Positions 24,501 to 36,750 of a stretch of DNA of 64,000 bases are shown piece after piece. The notes below the pieces were generated by a model. That model did not search any database. It saw only the letters and a list, made by a program, of their open reading frames with translations, and was not told the DNA's origin. The stretch is from Cyathus striatus. Taxonomy: Eukaryota; Basidiomycota; Agaricomycetes; Agaricales; Nidulariaceae. Where the stretch lies: assembly GCA_025738555.1 (NCBI GenBank), contig JAOVFP010000009.1, positions 1,860,001 to 1,924,000 on the forward strand. The letters are read 5' to 3'. Position numbers and translations under genes: made by a program. How positions within the stretch are numbered: position 1 is the first letter of the stretch; every line of letters starts with the position of its first letter.

Positions 24501-25820
24501 CAGTGTTGCCATTTTGCTGCCACCCATATACCCCATTATTGCCCCCCTTTGATGCCCTCTCCCCTTGATATGTGCTGCCACCCACATATGCACATCATTG
24601 CACCCCTTCAGCACCCCCCCCTCCCTCACTCTCCCTCCTCCCAGTCTGACAAGGGAGATGACACCCATGTTGCCAACAGCCAATGTCCCAATGATGTGAT
24701 GACATGTGGTAATGTAGGGAGATGAGGGAGGTACACCAGGGAGAATAGAATAAAAAGCAGACTATGATACAAATGTAACTAGATAGATAAATATAATATA
24801 TTTTACATCCTTAGTAGTTCTTAAGAGTGAATACATAAGAGAAGTTCAAGTAGCTGGTGCCACCACTATCAACCATTTCTTTATATTAGTATATGTAGTT
24901 TATTATATTAGTGTAGCTAAATTGTATGTAAATAGTGTAATAATATAGAATTTTATCAAAAACTTCCTTTGTGAGATAAGTGAGAACTATTGCTGTATTA
25001 TTAGACTTAAGAGGTGTCAGAAGACATGGTAGAAACATATTACAGTACATTATGAAGTCTGCAGAATTTGTATGGAATCTGTACAGACCTGAAAACTCTG
25101 TGCAGATCCACACAGATTCCACATGGATCTGTATGGGCCCCTTGGAGGAGCATAAATTACTGGAAAAGTGCAACAACAAACTGAAATACCTTACAGAGGA
25201 ATGAGATGTAGGCTAAATAATTTAATTTTGAGCCAGCCACTTCTACTGAGGTACCTAATAAGTGAATTTTAGAGTGGACATAAATAAAAATAAAGAACAG
25301 CACTTTTTTGGAGAATTTATTTAATTATTTATAGTGGTCAATTGTTTTTCATTGAAAAAAATCAAAATCAATTGTAAGAAGAATGGCTCAATGAAATTTG
25401 TTGAAGCTCATACAAGTTGAAAGCCCCCTTAAAGACCTCTTGTTCTTGAGGTGTTCTGAGGGAAAAAAATCACTTGTTTTGTGTGCTGCTTCTAAGTGTC
25501 CCAAACTACAGTAATTGCAACATATTCATATCTAATATGGAGCTCTTTTCAAGAATCCTCCCTCATATTGTGCAACTGAATCTCCAACTGTTGAGCAGCA
25601 AGACCTGTATAGTAGCAGTGGTTGAAACTACACACCTCACCTGCAGAAAACTAAAAGTGGCTCAAAGTAAGGATTAGACCTTATATTTACTACAAGAAAC
25701 TGGGAAGTTCATATGCTATACAGTATGTGTAAATAACTACTACTTATATTTAAAGTGCTATTGAGGTGCTAGGCTGTAAGTAATAGTAGTACTGTAAATA
25801 GTGCCTCAAATAACATATAT
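24501..25820. other. Intergenic, AT-rich; no gene seen
   Basis: No frame with splice support, no tandem array and no paired termini were found. A palindrome-rich patch with ACAGATTCC/GGATCTGT words lies at 25080-25135. This stretch is downstream of the minus-strand NB-ARC gene and may hold its 3' UTR. Confidence 0.5.
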
Positions 25821-28800
25821 CTAAGAATAGTATCTACCCCAGAGTTCCAACTGCTCAGCATCTGCCCATTTCCCCTGATCTCTATATATAATTGCCAAAT
25901 TACCCATGCTTAAAGTTGTGTCAGGATGCTCCTTTCCAAGAATCCTTTCCCTCATATTCAGTACCTGAGCCTCCAACTGCTCAGCATCTACCCATTTTTC
26001 TAGCTTTGAGAAAGTGATTGCCAAATTATTCATGCTTGAAAGTGTATCAGGATGCTCCTTTCCAAAAATCCCCTCCATCATATCCAGCACCTGAATCTGT
26101 AACTGCTCAGCATCTGCCCATCTTCTTTGGTTCTGGAAAGTGGTTGCCAAATTACTCATGCTTGAGAGTGTGTCAGGATGTTCCTTTCCAAGAATTCTTT
26201 CCCTCATATCCAGCACCTGAATCAGCAACTCCTCAGCATCTGCCCATTTTCCTAGCTTTTGGAAAGTATTTGCCAAATTATTCATGCTTGAAAGTGTGTC
26301 AGGATGCTCCTTTCCAAGAATCTTTTCCCTCATATCCAGCACCTGAATCTCCAACTGCTCAGCATCTGCCCATTTTCCATGGTATGAGAAAGCATTTGCT
26401 AAATTACCCATACTTGAGAGTGTATAAGGATGCTCCTTTCCAAGAATCCTTTCCCTCATATCCAGCACCTGAATCTCCAACTGCTCAGCATCTACCCATT
26501 TTCCTAGCTTTTGGAAAGTGTTTGCCAAATTATTCATAGTTGAAAGTGTGTCAGGATGCTCCTTTCCAAAAATCTTTTCCCTCATATCCAGCACCTGAAT
26601 CTCCAACTGCTCAGCATCTGCCCATTTTCCTAGGTTTTGGAAAGTGTTTGCCAAATTATTCATGGCTGATAGTGTATCAGGATGCTCCCTCCCAAGAATT
26701 CTTTTCATCATATCCAGTACCTGAATCTGCAACTCCTCAGCATCTGCCCATTTTCCTAGGTTTGAGAAAGTGCTTGTCAAATTAACCATGCTTGAGAGTG
26801 TGTCAGGATGCTCCTTTCCAAGAATTCTTTCCCTCATATCCAGCACCTGAATCTGCAACTGCTCAGCTTCTGCCCATTTTCCTAGCACTGAGAAAGTTAT
26901 TGCCAAATTATTCATGCTTGTTAGTGTGTCAGGATGCTCCTTTCCAAGAATTCTTTCTCTCATATCCAGCACCTGAATGTGCAACTGCTCAGCATCTGCC
27001 CATTTTCCTAGGTACCAGTATGTCATTGCAAGGTTAGCAACTGTTACAAGTGTAGTACATAGTTTAGAAGTGATTTTAAAATTTAATTCCTTGGATGCCT
27101 CTAAGTACATCTGTTTAATAGTTTTCAAACTATTTGATATGTTTTCAACCTTTCCCACTAATTGCTTGAGATGAATGTGTGTAGTTTTTAATTTATATTC
27201 CTCTTCCAAGTCATATTTTCCATTGTTATTCAGTAAAATAGCTGACATTCTGAATATATCATCATAATACTTCATATTATTTATATTTTTGCCACTTTCT
27301 AAGTTTTGAAGAAAGTGAGGTAGTAGAGAAGTCATGTATACATATTCTTGTGTAGTGTCTTTTGCTGAAACTGAGCTTACTATTATTGCTTTAGCATTTA
27401 GACTCCATACTTTTTTATCATCAATGGATAATCTATCTTGGCAGTATGTATGTACCAGTGGATGTAATCCATATAATGATGCCTTTGTTGTTTTCTTTAT
27501 TAATGAAAATGAAAGGAGCAGTTCAATACTCTCTGTAAACAGCCAGTCATTCCATTCTTCAAAATCATCCATATTTAGTGTTGCGACATTCATTAAGGGC
27601 AGATATGAAGGTATATCATCATCATTGTACCACTCTTTTTTTATTAAGAAGTACTTTGCAGCTCTTTCAAATGTTGATTTGGATATATTTTCATAGTGAA
27701 AAAATGCAAAGGTATTTAAAAGTGTTATAGCATAATTTGCTGTAGTTTTAGTTTCCTTATTTTCTTTATCATTTGATAATTCTATTATCTTTTGAAATGA
27801 AATTTCCCAGGTTCTATAAACTGTTTTATTGTATCCTGATGCACCTCTGAACTTTTCATGATTTAAGATCTTGGGTCTATATTTGTCATAGAGTTTTAAA
27901 AATTCAATAAATTCACATTGAACTTGAGCTATATAAGCTCCAGCCATATCAATGGCTAGTGGTAGATAATGCAATTTTTGAACTATGATTTTTGCTTCTT
28001 TCAAGTGCTCTTCAGAATCCTTATCAAATCCACTTGTTTTGAAAAGTAGATCAATGGCAGTCTCTTCAGTCATTTCAGATACTTCCATTGAGTTCTTATG
28101 TGTTGTAATTCTTCTTAGAGCAGGATTTCTGCTTGTAATCAAGATATTCCCTATATTCCCTGGGGGGAGAAACTTTTCAACCAGTTCAGGAGAGCCATCA
28201 GCATTGTCAAATATCATAAGCCATTCAGATTTAAGGTTGGTAATCCAATTAAGCACTGTAGCAGAAGAGAATGAAGATGCAGAAGTTCCTGAAGTAGAAA
28301 TCTTCTTATATATTTCCTTCAGACTTTGAACAATTGTATCTTCAGATGTTGTATCAATCCAAAAGACATAGGCAAATCTATTAAAATTTCTTAGTCCTTT
28401 AACAATGATGATGACCAAGATGTATACTCACTGGCCAGCCATATCATCATTAAACTTCAGGCAGATCTGAGTCTTTCCAATTCCACCCATTCCATGCAAC
28501 AGGAACATTTTTCTCTCAGTAGTGTTACCAAGTCTAAAATGTTCATGAAGTTTCTCAAGGTACAGGCTGCAGTGGATTGAAGAGGGGACAGTGGTTCATC
28601 CTTTGGTTGATTGTTTATGATCTGTAGATATAACAAGATCAGTATAAATAAATTCATAATATGACATAATATACTAAAAGAGTTACCTGAGTATCAATCC
28701 TGATATTATTCATTTCAGCATGCCCAATTACGAAGTCATGAGCATTTGAAAATGGTCCATTATCTCCCCCTATGATCATAGGTATGATCCTACGAAAGAG

Positions 28801-28911
28801 GTACATCTTGCTGTTCAACTTGATGGGCAGTTTGAATTGATGGCAATGTGATGGGCAATGCTTTATATACCCCAACGTACGAGTTCCTATTTTAATCGGA
28901 AGGCGATACAT
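25821..28911 (-). CDS. NB-ARC/TPR NLR-like protein
   Basis: This is a predicted STAND/NLR-type signalling ATPase. The main exon (28377 to 25821) follows a 54-nt intron (28378-28431, GTGAGT to TAG, CTAAG branch motif) that joins it to an exon with the P-loop GMGGIGKTQ. Further motifs are Walker B-like LMIFDNADG, NILITSRNP, a GLPL-like LHYLPLAIDMAG and LHPLVH where many NLRs have MHD. From about residue 459 of the main exon run nine complete 42-residue TPR units and a truncated tenth ending at the stop codon. A first exon (28687-28911) encodes NGPFSNAHDFVIGHAEMNN, of the type seen at N-termini of agaric NLRs. The junction between exons 1 and 2 is uncertain: the frame near 28575 shifts, so a splice error in my model or a frameshift is possible. 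Fungal NLRs are linked to non-self recognition; the ligand here is unknown. Confidence 0.8.
25845..27042 (-). repeat. Near-identical 42-codon TPR array
   Basis: Units of 126 bp share the core GKWADAEQL..QVLDMRERILGKEHPDTL. Most variation falls at a few positions in helix A (for example NTFQKL, ITFSVL, NAFSYH) and at residues after AEQL. Such high internal identity is typical of fungal NLR repeats that expand, contract and exchange sequence. The antisense strand yields long open frames that are by-products of the repeat. Confidence 0.85.
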
Positions 28912-29169
28912 AGTATGCTGCGATCAATTCTAATAACACTATTAACAGCCATGTTCCCAGGGTCTTCCTTTCATGATCTCTGTATTTCAACTTCGACGAC
29001 CTTCAATCACATCTAATGCGGATGAACCTGACCAGAGTCCCATATACCATCTATGCCATCTATATACCTTATAATTGAATGCACTGCCTGAAATAGCATA
29101 TTCTCAAACCCCATGGCAACTCAAGCCCCTTGATATCGTAGAGTGATTGGTAATTGGGGCCGAAGTTCA
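28912..29169. promoter_or_regulatory. Region upstream of the NB-ARC gene; CpG content rises here
   Basis: This short gap lies between the first exon of the minus-strand NB-ARC gene and the edge of the right arm. CpG dinucleotides become normal from about 28870 onward. It is presumed to hold the promoter from position alone; no core element was identified. Confidence 0.35.
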
Positions 29170-30899
29170 CGCAGGATTAACGTGTTGGCGGTTCGAAGCT
29201 GGCGTGCGTTTCATCTCTTTCCCACCGGTAATAGTTATTCAAATTTATGCACTTCGACGAGCGTCAAAGCCGAAACTTGAGACCATTCGCATACACGTCT
29301 TCTACTACGCGCGCTCCTACATACAATCTAATCTTAGTGGCCCAACGTACTGAACCATCGATAATCATTGATAAATCATAACCACATAAATAGAACGTGC
29401 GCTAGTTAACTGATACCAATACTTATGACGAAATTGGGCCTTCGACGAATCATATATCCCAGGCAATCCTACAATCTAAATTTCCTTCGTACTAAGCTCA
29501 AGCCCGAGGTAATCATCTCACTTTTATAAGCTCTACGCGTAGCGTAAAGAGGTATTAGTTCTCGCCCGCGATAACGTACTTCCCAAGTACAAACGTAGCA
29601 ACTGCTGATCACTTGACTTCTCCCGCAAGGGCGAAGTCTCCTTCGGCACCTTGACAAATAACGTGCTCATGGTCACCCCCATCAGCCTCATCTCTCAATC
29701 CCACACATAATCATCCTTCTCCGCATCTTATCAACCCCTACGTGTTGTCCATAATCCCATTTATAGCTAGATAGATCCTCCAACTGAGCAACAACGTAAA
29801 TACGTCATGCACTCAGGTCGATGTAGATCACGTCTCAGATTTCAAGGCCTCGTCGACCAGAGGTGACGAGGGCACTGCGGTCAACAGTGACCTACGCATA
29901 TTTGAAATGTAAATGACGTCGTAGGAGGCTGCTAGGATGAGTGGGAACCAACCGGTATGTACGCGTGGGATTAGATGGAGGCGGACGCGTAAGTGTCCTT
30001 TGTTACAGGACCCCTGTTACTGTGAACTGAAAGATGTACTCGCTCACTGTGCGATACCTCGACACATCTCAGTCACAGGGCTCAGGAGGAAGGAAGACGT
30101 TGGTTTCTCAGTGTCTCACAGCTGCCTGAGCCCGAACGGTAGCAGGTCATGGTCCAGGTGCGTGGTGTGGTGGTTGCTGGCACGGTGGTCGTTAGATGCG
30201 GATGGCATGGCGCCCAGACTGCTACGCTTGCTTGCAGTCATGGACACGGCACAGGGAACTGGGCCCAGAAGTCTGTTCGAAGAAGATGCGTGACATAGGT
30301 GTTCGCCTTAAGCTTTGATGTGGAAGAACTGGGGGGATGATCCAGCTTGAGTGGCCAACGCATCGTCCATATCCCCGATTATACGGAGAGTGCGACCCCT
30401 GGTTTTCCTGCTGAGGATGTCATTCACTCAGACCGACATAATTCAGGTCTATCGTAGTCGTTATACGATTTCGTTGTAGCAGCCCATACCGCTATCAAGC
30501 CACCATCCGAGATGGTCCCAACCGCACAGTGACACCTACACGTCATCCATATGCCCAAAAGACGCAATCTGTATTAAGTACACAGCACGCAGTTCTTCTA
30601 ATACCCCTCCTAACGTCCACGAAGACACCGTCATACAGCCAGCGCTCGAATCGAAGTGTACAATGTCGGGATTCTGAAGACCGGTTATGGAGGAGACGAC
30701 AGTAGCAGTGGGATTTGACAGTTGGAACCTGTGCACTAGATTGACAGGAGATAAGTAAGATGCTGCTGTAGGCGCGTCGGGCTTGAGACGACTGAGATGT
30801 ACATGTGCGATGACGTGGGCCTGTTTGAGTTCATCCACTCGGCGATGTGTTACATGATGTGCGAGGGAGAGGGAGCGCCGCGTACAGCTGAACTCCACA

Positions 30900-31690
30900 T
30901 TGAGCACACATGAATAAGCGAACTTATACCAATCTGCAAGGCCAATACTGTGAGTATAGGTGCCGTACGTGTCGAAACGAGAACCGTACCTTCGTGTTTC
31001 AGAGAGCGCTATAACGTTGGCGAGACATCCTGGGCGTGACGCCGTGGTGCATCCCAAACTAACTCCTCAGAAACAGAGCGATAACCATAACAATCGTCTG
31101 GTAGTCTTCGTCGTCATTTGCCCCACCACCCCCTTCACTTCGATTACCCGCATCTCCTCACACAGTCCTGACCGCGCCTCATACCAGCCAATGCATCGCC
31201 CACAGCCCGTCAAATCAAGTATGCATACGCTGTCCCCACGTTGTCGAATAAACACCATTGCATTCCGCTGAGCGACTACGAATGGGTGCCGGGCACTCAG
31301 GTCAATGTCGTTTAGGATTCTACTTGGTGGATCCTGAAAGGCTCAAGATGGTGGAGACGATAGGGGTGGAGGGGGCGGTTACGCCCTACGGGGGTTGGAG
31401 AAATGAAGCAGCATGCGCATTGACGAGGCCGTACTTCCTGTTCTTTGTGGTTATGAACGTATAAACGATAGCGAGGTCGAGGAGTATGCAGAAGACGAAG
31501 AGCTAATGGAGTGGCCGAAAGGTTCCCCAGAGCTGATGTTCGTCCGGTGGTGCGTTGGAGAGAGAGGGGCGTCAGGCGTCAGGCCCAGGCTTCCATAGAT
31601 ACTAGGACTATCTGTAAGGTCAGCAACCAGCACAGTCGAGTATCGCACGTTTAACATACTTCATGTGTAAGTAAACCCCAGAGCACTGCT
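30900..31690 (-). pseudogene. Relic copy paired with 11193-12130
   Basis: This is the CpG-rich counterpart of left-arm copy 3. Minus-strand frames include a hydrophobic stretch following the ITTKNRKYGLVNAHAASFL block, with a stop inside, and VFIRQRGDSVCILDL further on in another frame. Acceptor-like CCTTACAG at the complement of 31612-31620 is conserved among copies. It is not translatable as one product, so it is called a relic. Family unknown. Confidence 0.5.
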
Positions 31691-32441
31691 CGGACTCGAC
31701 TGATTCCTTGGTGTATCGGATCGTGTTGCCGTCGAGACTCGAGGGAGGAGTAGGATAGCAGAATGTACCGTTGTTCCGACCCAGTCACCACATCACTGCT
31801 TCTGTTTGGTCTCCAAGCCACTTGGCATCCCCCATCGCCGTCCAAAACCATGGCCCGTCATCAAGCAGACCACCACCACCTCACCACCCAACCAACCCTC
31901 CGCCTGGCGGCCTGGAGCACAGCGAAACCATCTAAATCGAGAGCTAGCCTTCCGATTCAAACGTTGAACTCGAGACGACTTTTCGACCATTTCATTTGGC
32001 CGTGCACATCTAGACTGGTTCTGATGTTTCGTACTCGTGAGTGGTTTTGACTGTGCAGTGGCTTCTCGCTGACGGTTTGGTTGTAGACCGTGTTCTGGTC
32101 ACTTATGTGCCGTTTACTGTTGTGGATGGGAAGTGCTCCAAGATGGGGTACCTGAGTGTTGTGTTTTTCCGGGTACGCGTTGGGGCGCGTATGAAAGAAG
32201 AGTGGGATGCGAGGTTGCGATGGGGAACCTTCGTTCGAACAGTATCGTGAGCTCGTTATGCTCTCCCCTCCCATCATCCATCCACCTCAAAACCACCACT
32301 GATCACCCTCCCTAGCGACGGCTCAGAATTCTTCGCAGACCGCATGCCCGTAGCCTCAAACATAGCAATCGCCATCGGAACCTGTAATCCTTTCCCTCTC
32401 TCCCTCTCCCCTTCCCCCTTCTAACTATCCCCCTCGGTTTA

Positions 32442-32651
32442 GTGATAGTAATAGGCCTCTTCCTCGCCCTTATAGTATCCACGAAACTCTGCCGCGGACA
32501 CTCGCGCTCTGCAGCACTCGGCTTCATATTCGACTCAGAGCAAATGCAAGGCCCATCAACAATAATCGAAACGCATTACAACCCATCCTCAGAGCACATC
32601 TACGTGTATTCAGCCTGGAGCCCCAGTTTCTCCGCGTCAAATCTAGAATAG
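32442..32651 (+). pseudogene. Small membrane-anchored ORF, better preserved copy
   Basis: The 69-residue frame MIVIGLFLALIVSTKLC... has one N-terminal hydrophobic helix, then HSRSAALGFIFDSEQMQG. Its left-arm partner is 7149-7385. Probably one exon of a larger gene, since the frame continues upstream through a CTAACT-type motif near 32421. No family recognised. Confidence 0.4.
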
Positions 32652-33724
32652 AAGAGTTCCGCCTTACTACCTAGAGGCAAATCACCCGCCTTGCCACCGC
32701 GTGCTAAAAGCCGTTTTTATAGTCATGATCATGCTCAGGATGGGGTTCCGCCTGTTCTTCGTCCTGGCCCGATGACGCAGAATAGGCTGAGCTTCCGGCT
32801 AGCTTTTTGGCGATGCCGCAGCCTATGGCCGTCCTTGCTGGCGTTCGTGTTCAGTGTTGTTGGGGAGAAGAGGTCACCTTCATGTGAGAGCCAAAGTGAT
32901 TCATAGGTACGTCTTAATTATACTATGTGAATGGACAACAGTACTGGTCTTGCTGGTGTCTCCATCACTGGCGCCGTCTGTTTACCGGGCTTGTCGATTC
33001 TGGGCGGCTCTTGAGCTCATGATCTAAAGTAAGTTGACCACGGTAGTGAGTGCCCTGACGTGCTCTACCATGTCTACCTATTCACACCTGGAACCGCCAA
33101 CATCTCAGAATGCACATATTGTGAACAATCCACCTCTTCTCATACCCACCCATGATCAGCAGCCTCAAACGCAGGTAGTATAGCGAGTTGGATACCGCGG
33201 CGAAGGCAAAAGTTGAGCGGGTTGGAGGGTGTCGGTTGTGTGTTTTGAACTCGGTACATTTATATTCTTTATTTCCTCTCTTATACCCAGATAATGTAAC
33301 GTTTCGGTGAAATACAATAAACAATGCCTATACAGACCTTAACCAAAGCCAACTAATATGCTATACTTGAGACTACCACTGACATCCTGTTACTCAATAT
33401 ACATTCAAGAATCTTGAAGTGGCACTGGATGTGGTATGCATTCCTTACGCATCCACAAACAATCAGACAGGAAACCTGTGTCACGATGAGTCCTTGGTAG
33501 GGCAAAAGGTATACATAACGACAGAGAACAAGGTCTCCGCGGAGAAGACAAGGTTACACACAAGCTGTAAAGTACCGTTCTGCACATACGAGGTTGATGA
33601 TTGATGGTGGGGAAGCCCTACGTAGGAGATGAGGTCGAAACTAGCACTTAATGCTGCGAAGACAAGCAACTAGTCTGTGTTCCGTGGTGGTGATGAATGT
33701 GCAGCCAGTAGTAAGTAGAATAGG

Positions 33725-34047
33725 TGTGAGAAGTAACAAAGAATAAGGAGAGTGGTTGAGAGAGAATAGAGGATAATGAAGAGCAAAGAAGGTGATAGTG
33801 GAGCAAAGACTCAAACACAAACACTGACACAGACACAAGATGGGGAGGAAACTTTGTTTACAACTATCAAGTTACAGAGTGTTTATATACTGGGTGTATC
33901 TACCAAAGTCCAACCAAGGTCCTGTAACTAAGGTAACTGACAGCTGTCAATCTGTCAATCAAGTATCTGTCAATCACAGAACTGTCAAGTATGACAGGTG
34001 ACAAGTGACAGCTGTCAAAGAAGCTGTGCAACCCTGAATATCTAACA
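33725..34047 (+). mobile_element. Solo LTR (323 bp) with ATAGG target duplication
   Basis: It begins TGTGAGAAGTAAC and ends TATCTAACA, with ATAGG on both sides (33720-33724 and 34048-34052). The left arm shows the empty site at 6113-6117 (CCTAT on the plus strand). TG...CA ends plus a 5-bp duplication are diagnostic of LTR retrotransposons. A TATA-like GTTTATATAC lies at 33881. A block of about 90 bp rich in TGTCAA and TGACAGCTGTCA (33930-34018) is absent from the related LTR at 53588-53809. Confidence 0.88.
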
Positions 34048-34129
34048 ATAGGGTGACCAAGGCAGGAGGAAGACCTAGGGTAGCCGCCGATGCAATCGAG
34101 AGGTGCATAGCTATCTAACATTGGTCTAA

Positions 34130-34440
34130 TGACCATGGATGATGTTATGAGCAGAGGTAAACGGTACATCTATCGTTGACATTCTGTATATTCGTCTTTC
34201 AAAATCCAATGGCCTCAAGATAGGTGAAAGTAAGTGGGGAAGTGCAGGGACAGATTTGATTCCTGGTACACTGGCTGCTGCACTTTCTCGTGGTCATGTG
34301 TATTGGGCCGAACAGGCTATCTGAAGGCACACCAGATACATGTTCGGCTTGAGCTTCGAAGTGGGAGTCGACTGGGAGTCGACCTTAAAGTTGGGAGATG
34401 GCTCTGCTGGAGTCGGTTGTAGCCCACACGTCATCCATAT
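34130..34440 (+). pseudogene. Relic exon (pair of 5776-6050)
   Basis: The block matches the left-arm frame containing AAALACGHVYWAEQ, but here the frame is broken by substitutions and a stop near CTATCTGA (34318). The coding strand is assigned from the left copy. No family recognised. Confidence 0.35.
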
Positions 34441-35399
34441 CCCCCTTTATAGGAGTACACAACTCCTAGTTGGCCTGCTAAGGATGTCATCAGGTCCAAT
34501 GATAGTAAAGTGAGAATGGAATGTAAGTATAAGGTACCATAGAATGCTACAAGGAGCTCTGGTCCACAAATCTGTATGCCTCGGTATCGGCAGGAGAACA
34601 GCGTATATGGAAAACGTGGCCTCATTCATATCTTTGTAACGTAACGAAGACGTCGGACGACGGTGAAGTTAAACTGAAACTGGACAAGGAATGTGATAAG
34701 GGGGGAAGAAGCCTGAGCCGACGTATGCACGAAGTCGCAGCATGTGGAATAGGAGGTAGAGAAAAACAATGGGTTATAAGGCTGACAATAGGGTATCCTG
34801 CTCCGTATTTGACATGTGCGAAAGGATAGATTATCTGTAAGGTCAGAAGCTCTGTCATAGGCACCTCATCAACCAGCATCGAACTTTTAAACTTCCCCTC
34901 AGCATAAGAGGAACGTCCTAGCAGTTAGTACGCGGTACACCCGAAGTCGCCTCGTAAGAGCCAGAGAGATAGCCCATACGGATATCTTCCCTGCAACCAC
35001 TAAAAAACCACCACCCGAGCTGTCCCCAACCTCAGACTAACATCGTACATCGTCGTCATATGTCACATCACCATTCAGGACCGCACGTAGTCGATGCGCC
35101 CAAAGCTGCTTTCTGTATTGAGCAAACAGTACCTAGTTCTCTTAATACTCCTCTAAAAAGCCACGAAAACACAGCTCGAATTGTGGGCTGTGAAGGCCAG
35201 TTATAGAGGACACGAGAGTGGCAATGGGACGTCGACCACTGGAGACGGTGGCACGGTCATGGAGATGAGCATGTGGACTGACGTGGCGTATATCTAAGCT
35301 CCTCGCAAGTAGAGTCGAATGCAGCCGGCGGTGAGGTTACAGTATGTGGAGTTCGAGAGTTAGATCTGCGAGATGCTGCGTACACTCAAAGGTGGAGTG

Positions 35400-36190
35400 T
35401 CTTCTTCATATTAATCATGTGTCATGTATCAACGGTCGAATATACATATCTGTAATGTCAGAATATTGAGTATAAACGCCGCACGCGTCGAAGGTGGGTC
35501 GTACCTCATAATTGAACAGCATAACAACTTCGGCCGTTTCCCTAACCCGGCATGGTTTCGAAGATTCGAACGCATTGATGGTAGTTAGCGAAAAACAGCA
35601 TCCCAAGCCGAGTCCCCAGGGCCAGAATGAAGCCCGTTGCAATCGTCTCGGTGGTCTTCATCGTCATCATACGCCTGGCCACCATCACCTTCACCTCGAT
35701 TTCCCCTAAACCCACACATCACCTCGAGTATCCCCCAACCTCACATCTCCCTATACTTATCCTCAACCCTACTCCGTATCAACCCAAGACATCGTCCACC
35801 TAACCTACGCCCACCAAATCAAGTACTTGTACGCTGGCCCCACGTTGTCGGATGGACACGATCTCCAGGAATGTTTGAGGGGTTCTGAGAGCCGTTTGAT
35901 GATGGATACGATGGAGGGGCAACGACAGCGTAGCATATGAAGGATAAACAAAGCACTCTAGTAGGTGCTTGGCGGAGTGAGGTGCGCATGTATGGGTGAT
36001 ACGGCCTTTCTTCATGTTCAATGTAATTATGAGTGTAGAGACAATGGTGAGGACGACGAGGGAATGGAGTAACCGAAAGGTTTCCCGGAGCTGAAGTGCG
36101 AACCGCGGTGCGTTGGAGAAAGATGTCGGACTTCCGTAGATGGGTAGGATTATCTGTAAGGTCAGCAACCAGCATTGTCACGTATCATAC
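35400..36190 (-). pseudogene. Best preserved relic of the multi-copy gene (pair of 4330-5080)
   Basis: A 122-residue minus-strand frame (35800-36168) starts MLTLQIILPIYGSPTSF and includes a hydrophobic run LVVLTIVSTLIITLN that could be a membrane helix. It is preceded by the conserved CCTTACAG acceptor. Further downstream, 35415-35642 carries a frame with NAFESSKPCRVRE, also present in the left copy. The two parts are not in one frame without unsupported introns. A multi-exon membrane protein is the likely ancestor; the family is not identified. Confidence 0.5.
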
Positions 36191-36369
36191 GAAAAACATA
36201 CCTAAGGTAACTTGAAAGCAAACCCGGGAGCACTTCGCCTACTGATTCGCTGGTATAGCTTAATACCATGGATCGTGCTACCGTCTAGGAAGGAGTAGCA
36301 TCGTCAATTAGTTTAAGTCAATACTGCATTTGCCTATCCCTAGAGTAAACATAGTGTCCCAATAAAAAA

Positions 36370-36750
36370 GAACAACATGGAACGTACATCAATCGCAAGC
36401 CTTCCACTGATTCAGGCTCACGCCCTTCCTGGACCCTACGAGCTCTCTGAAACGCCCTCAGCAAGCGCATCGCTCAGCGATGCGACATATTTCACAAATC
36501 CACGTAAGGGAGCCCGAGTAGTATTGAAGCACATCGTTCTAGCTGGTGTAGCTGAATGAGGCCTAAGCCAATGTGGCAGCTGGATGGCAGATATATTTTG
36601 AAGAGTAGAGTTTGAGTAGAGTGGTTCGTTGAAAGTGGTGGATGAGCAAGTCGTAGTTTCGAACAGAATCGTCGTCAACGCCGATGGCGATAATACACAT
36701 GTGACGTGCAATGTCAATCCGACGGGCTGCAGGATGAGATCGTTATGAAG
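36370..36750 (-). pseudogene. Relic ORF segment (pair of 3790-4160)
   Basis: A 93-residue frame ends LAEGVSESS like the left copy, which supports a once-coding exon. No start, splice or domain evidence beyond that. From 36750 to 37930 the arm shows no further gene, and it matches 2600-3790 of the left arm. Confidence 0.35.

Noticed and set aside
24384..24683. Pro/Ser/Leu-rich ORFs on the complement of the GGGGA tract
   Set aside because: They result from the CCCCT repeat and appear in several frames at once.
26018..27037. Plus-strand open frames opposite the TPR region
   Set aside because: They are antisense by-products of the 126-bp TPR repeat. The minus strand has the recognisable protein.
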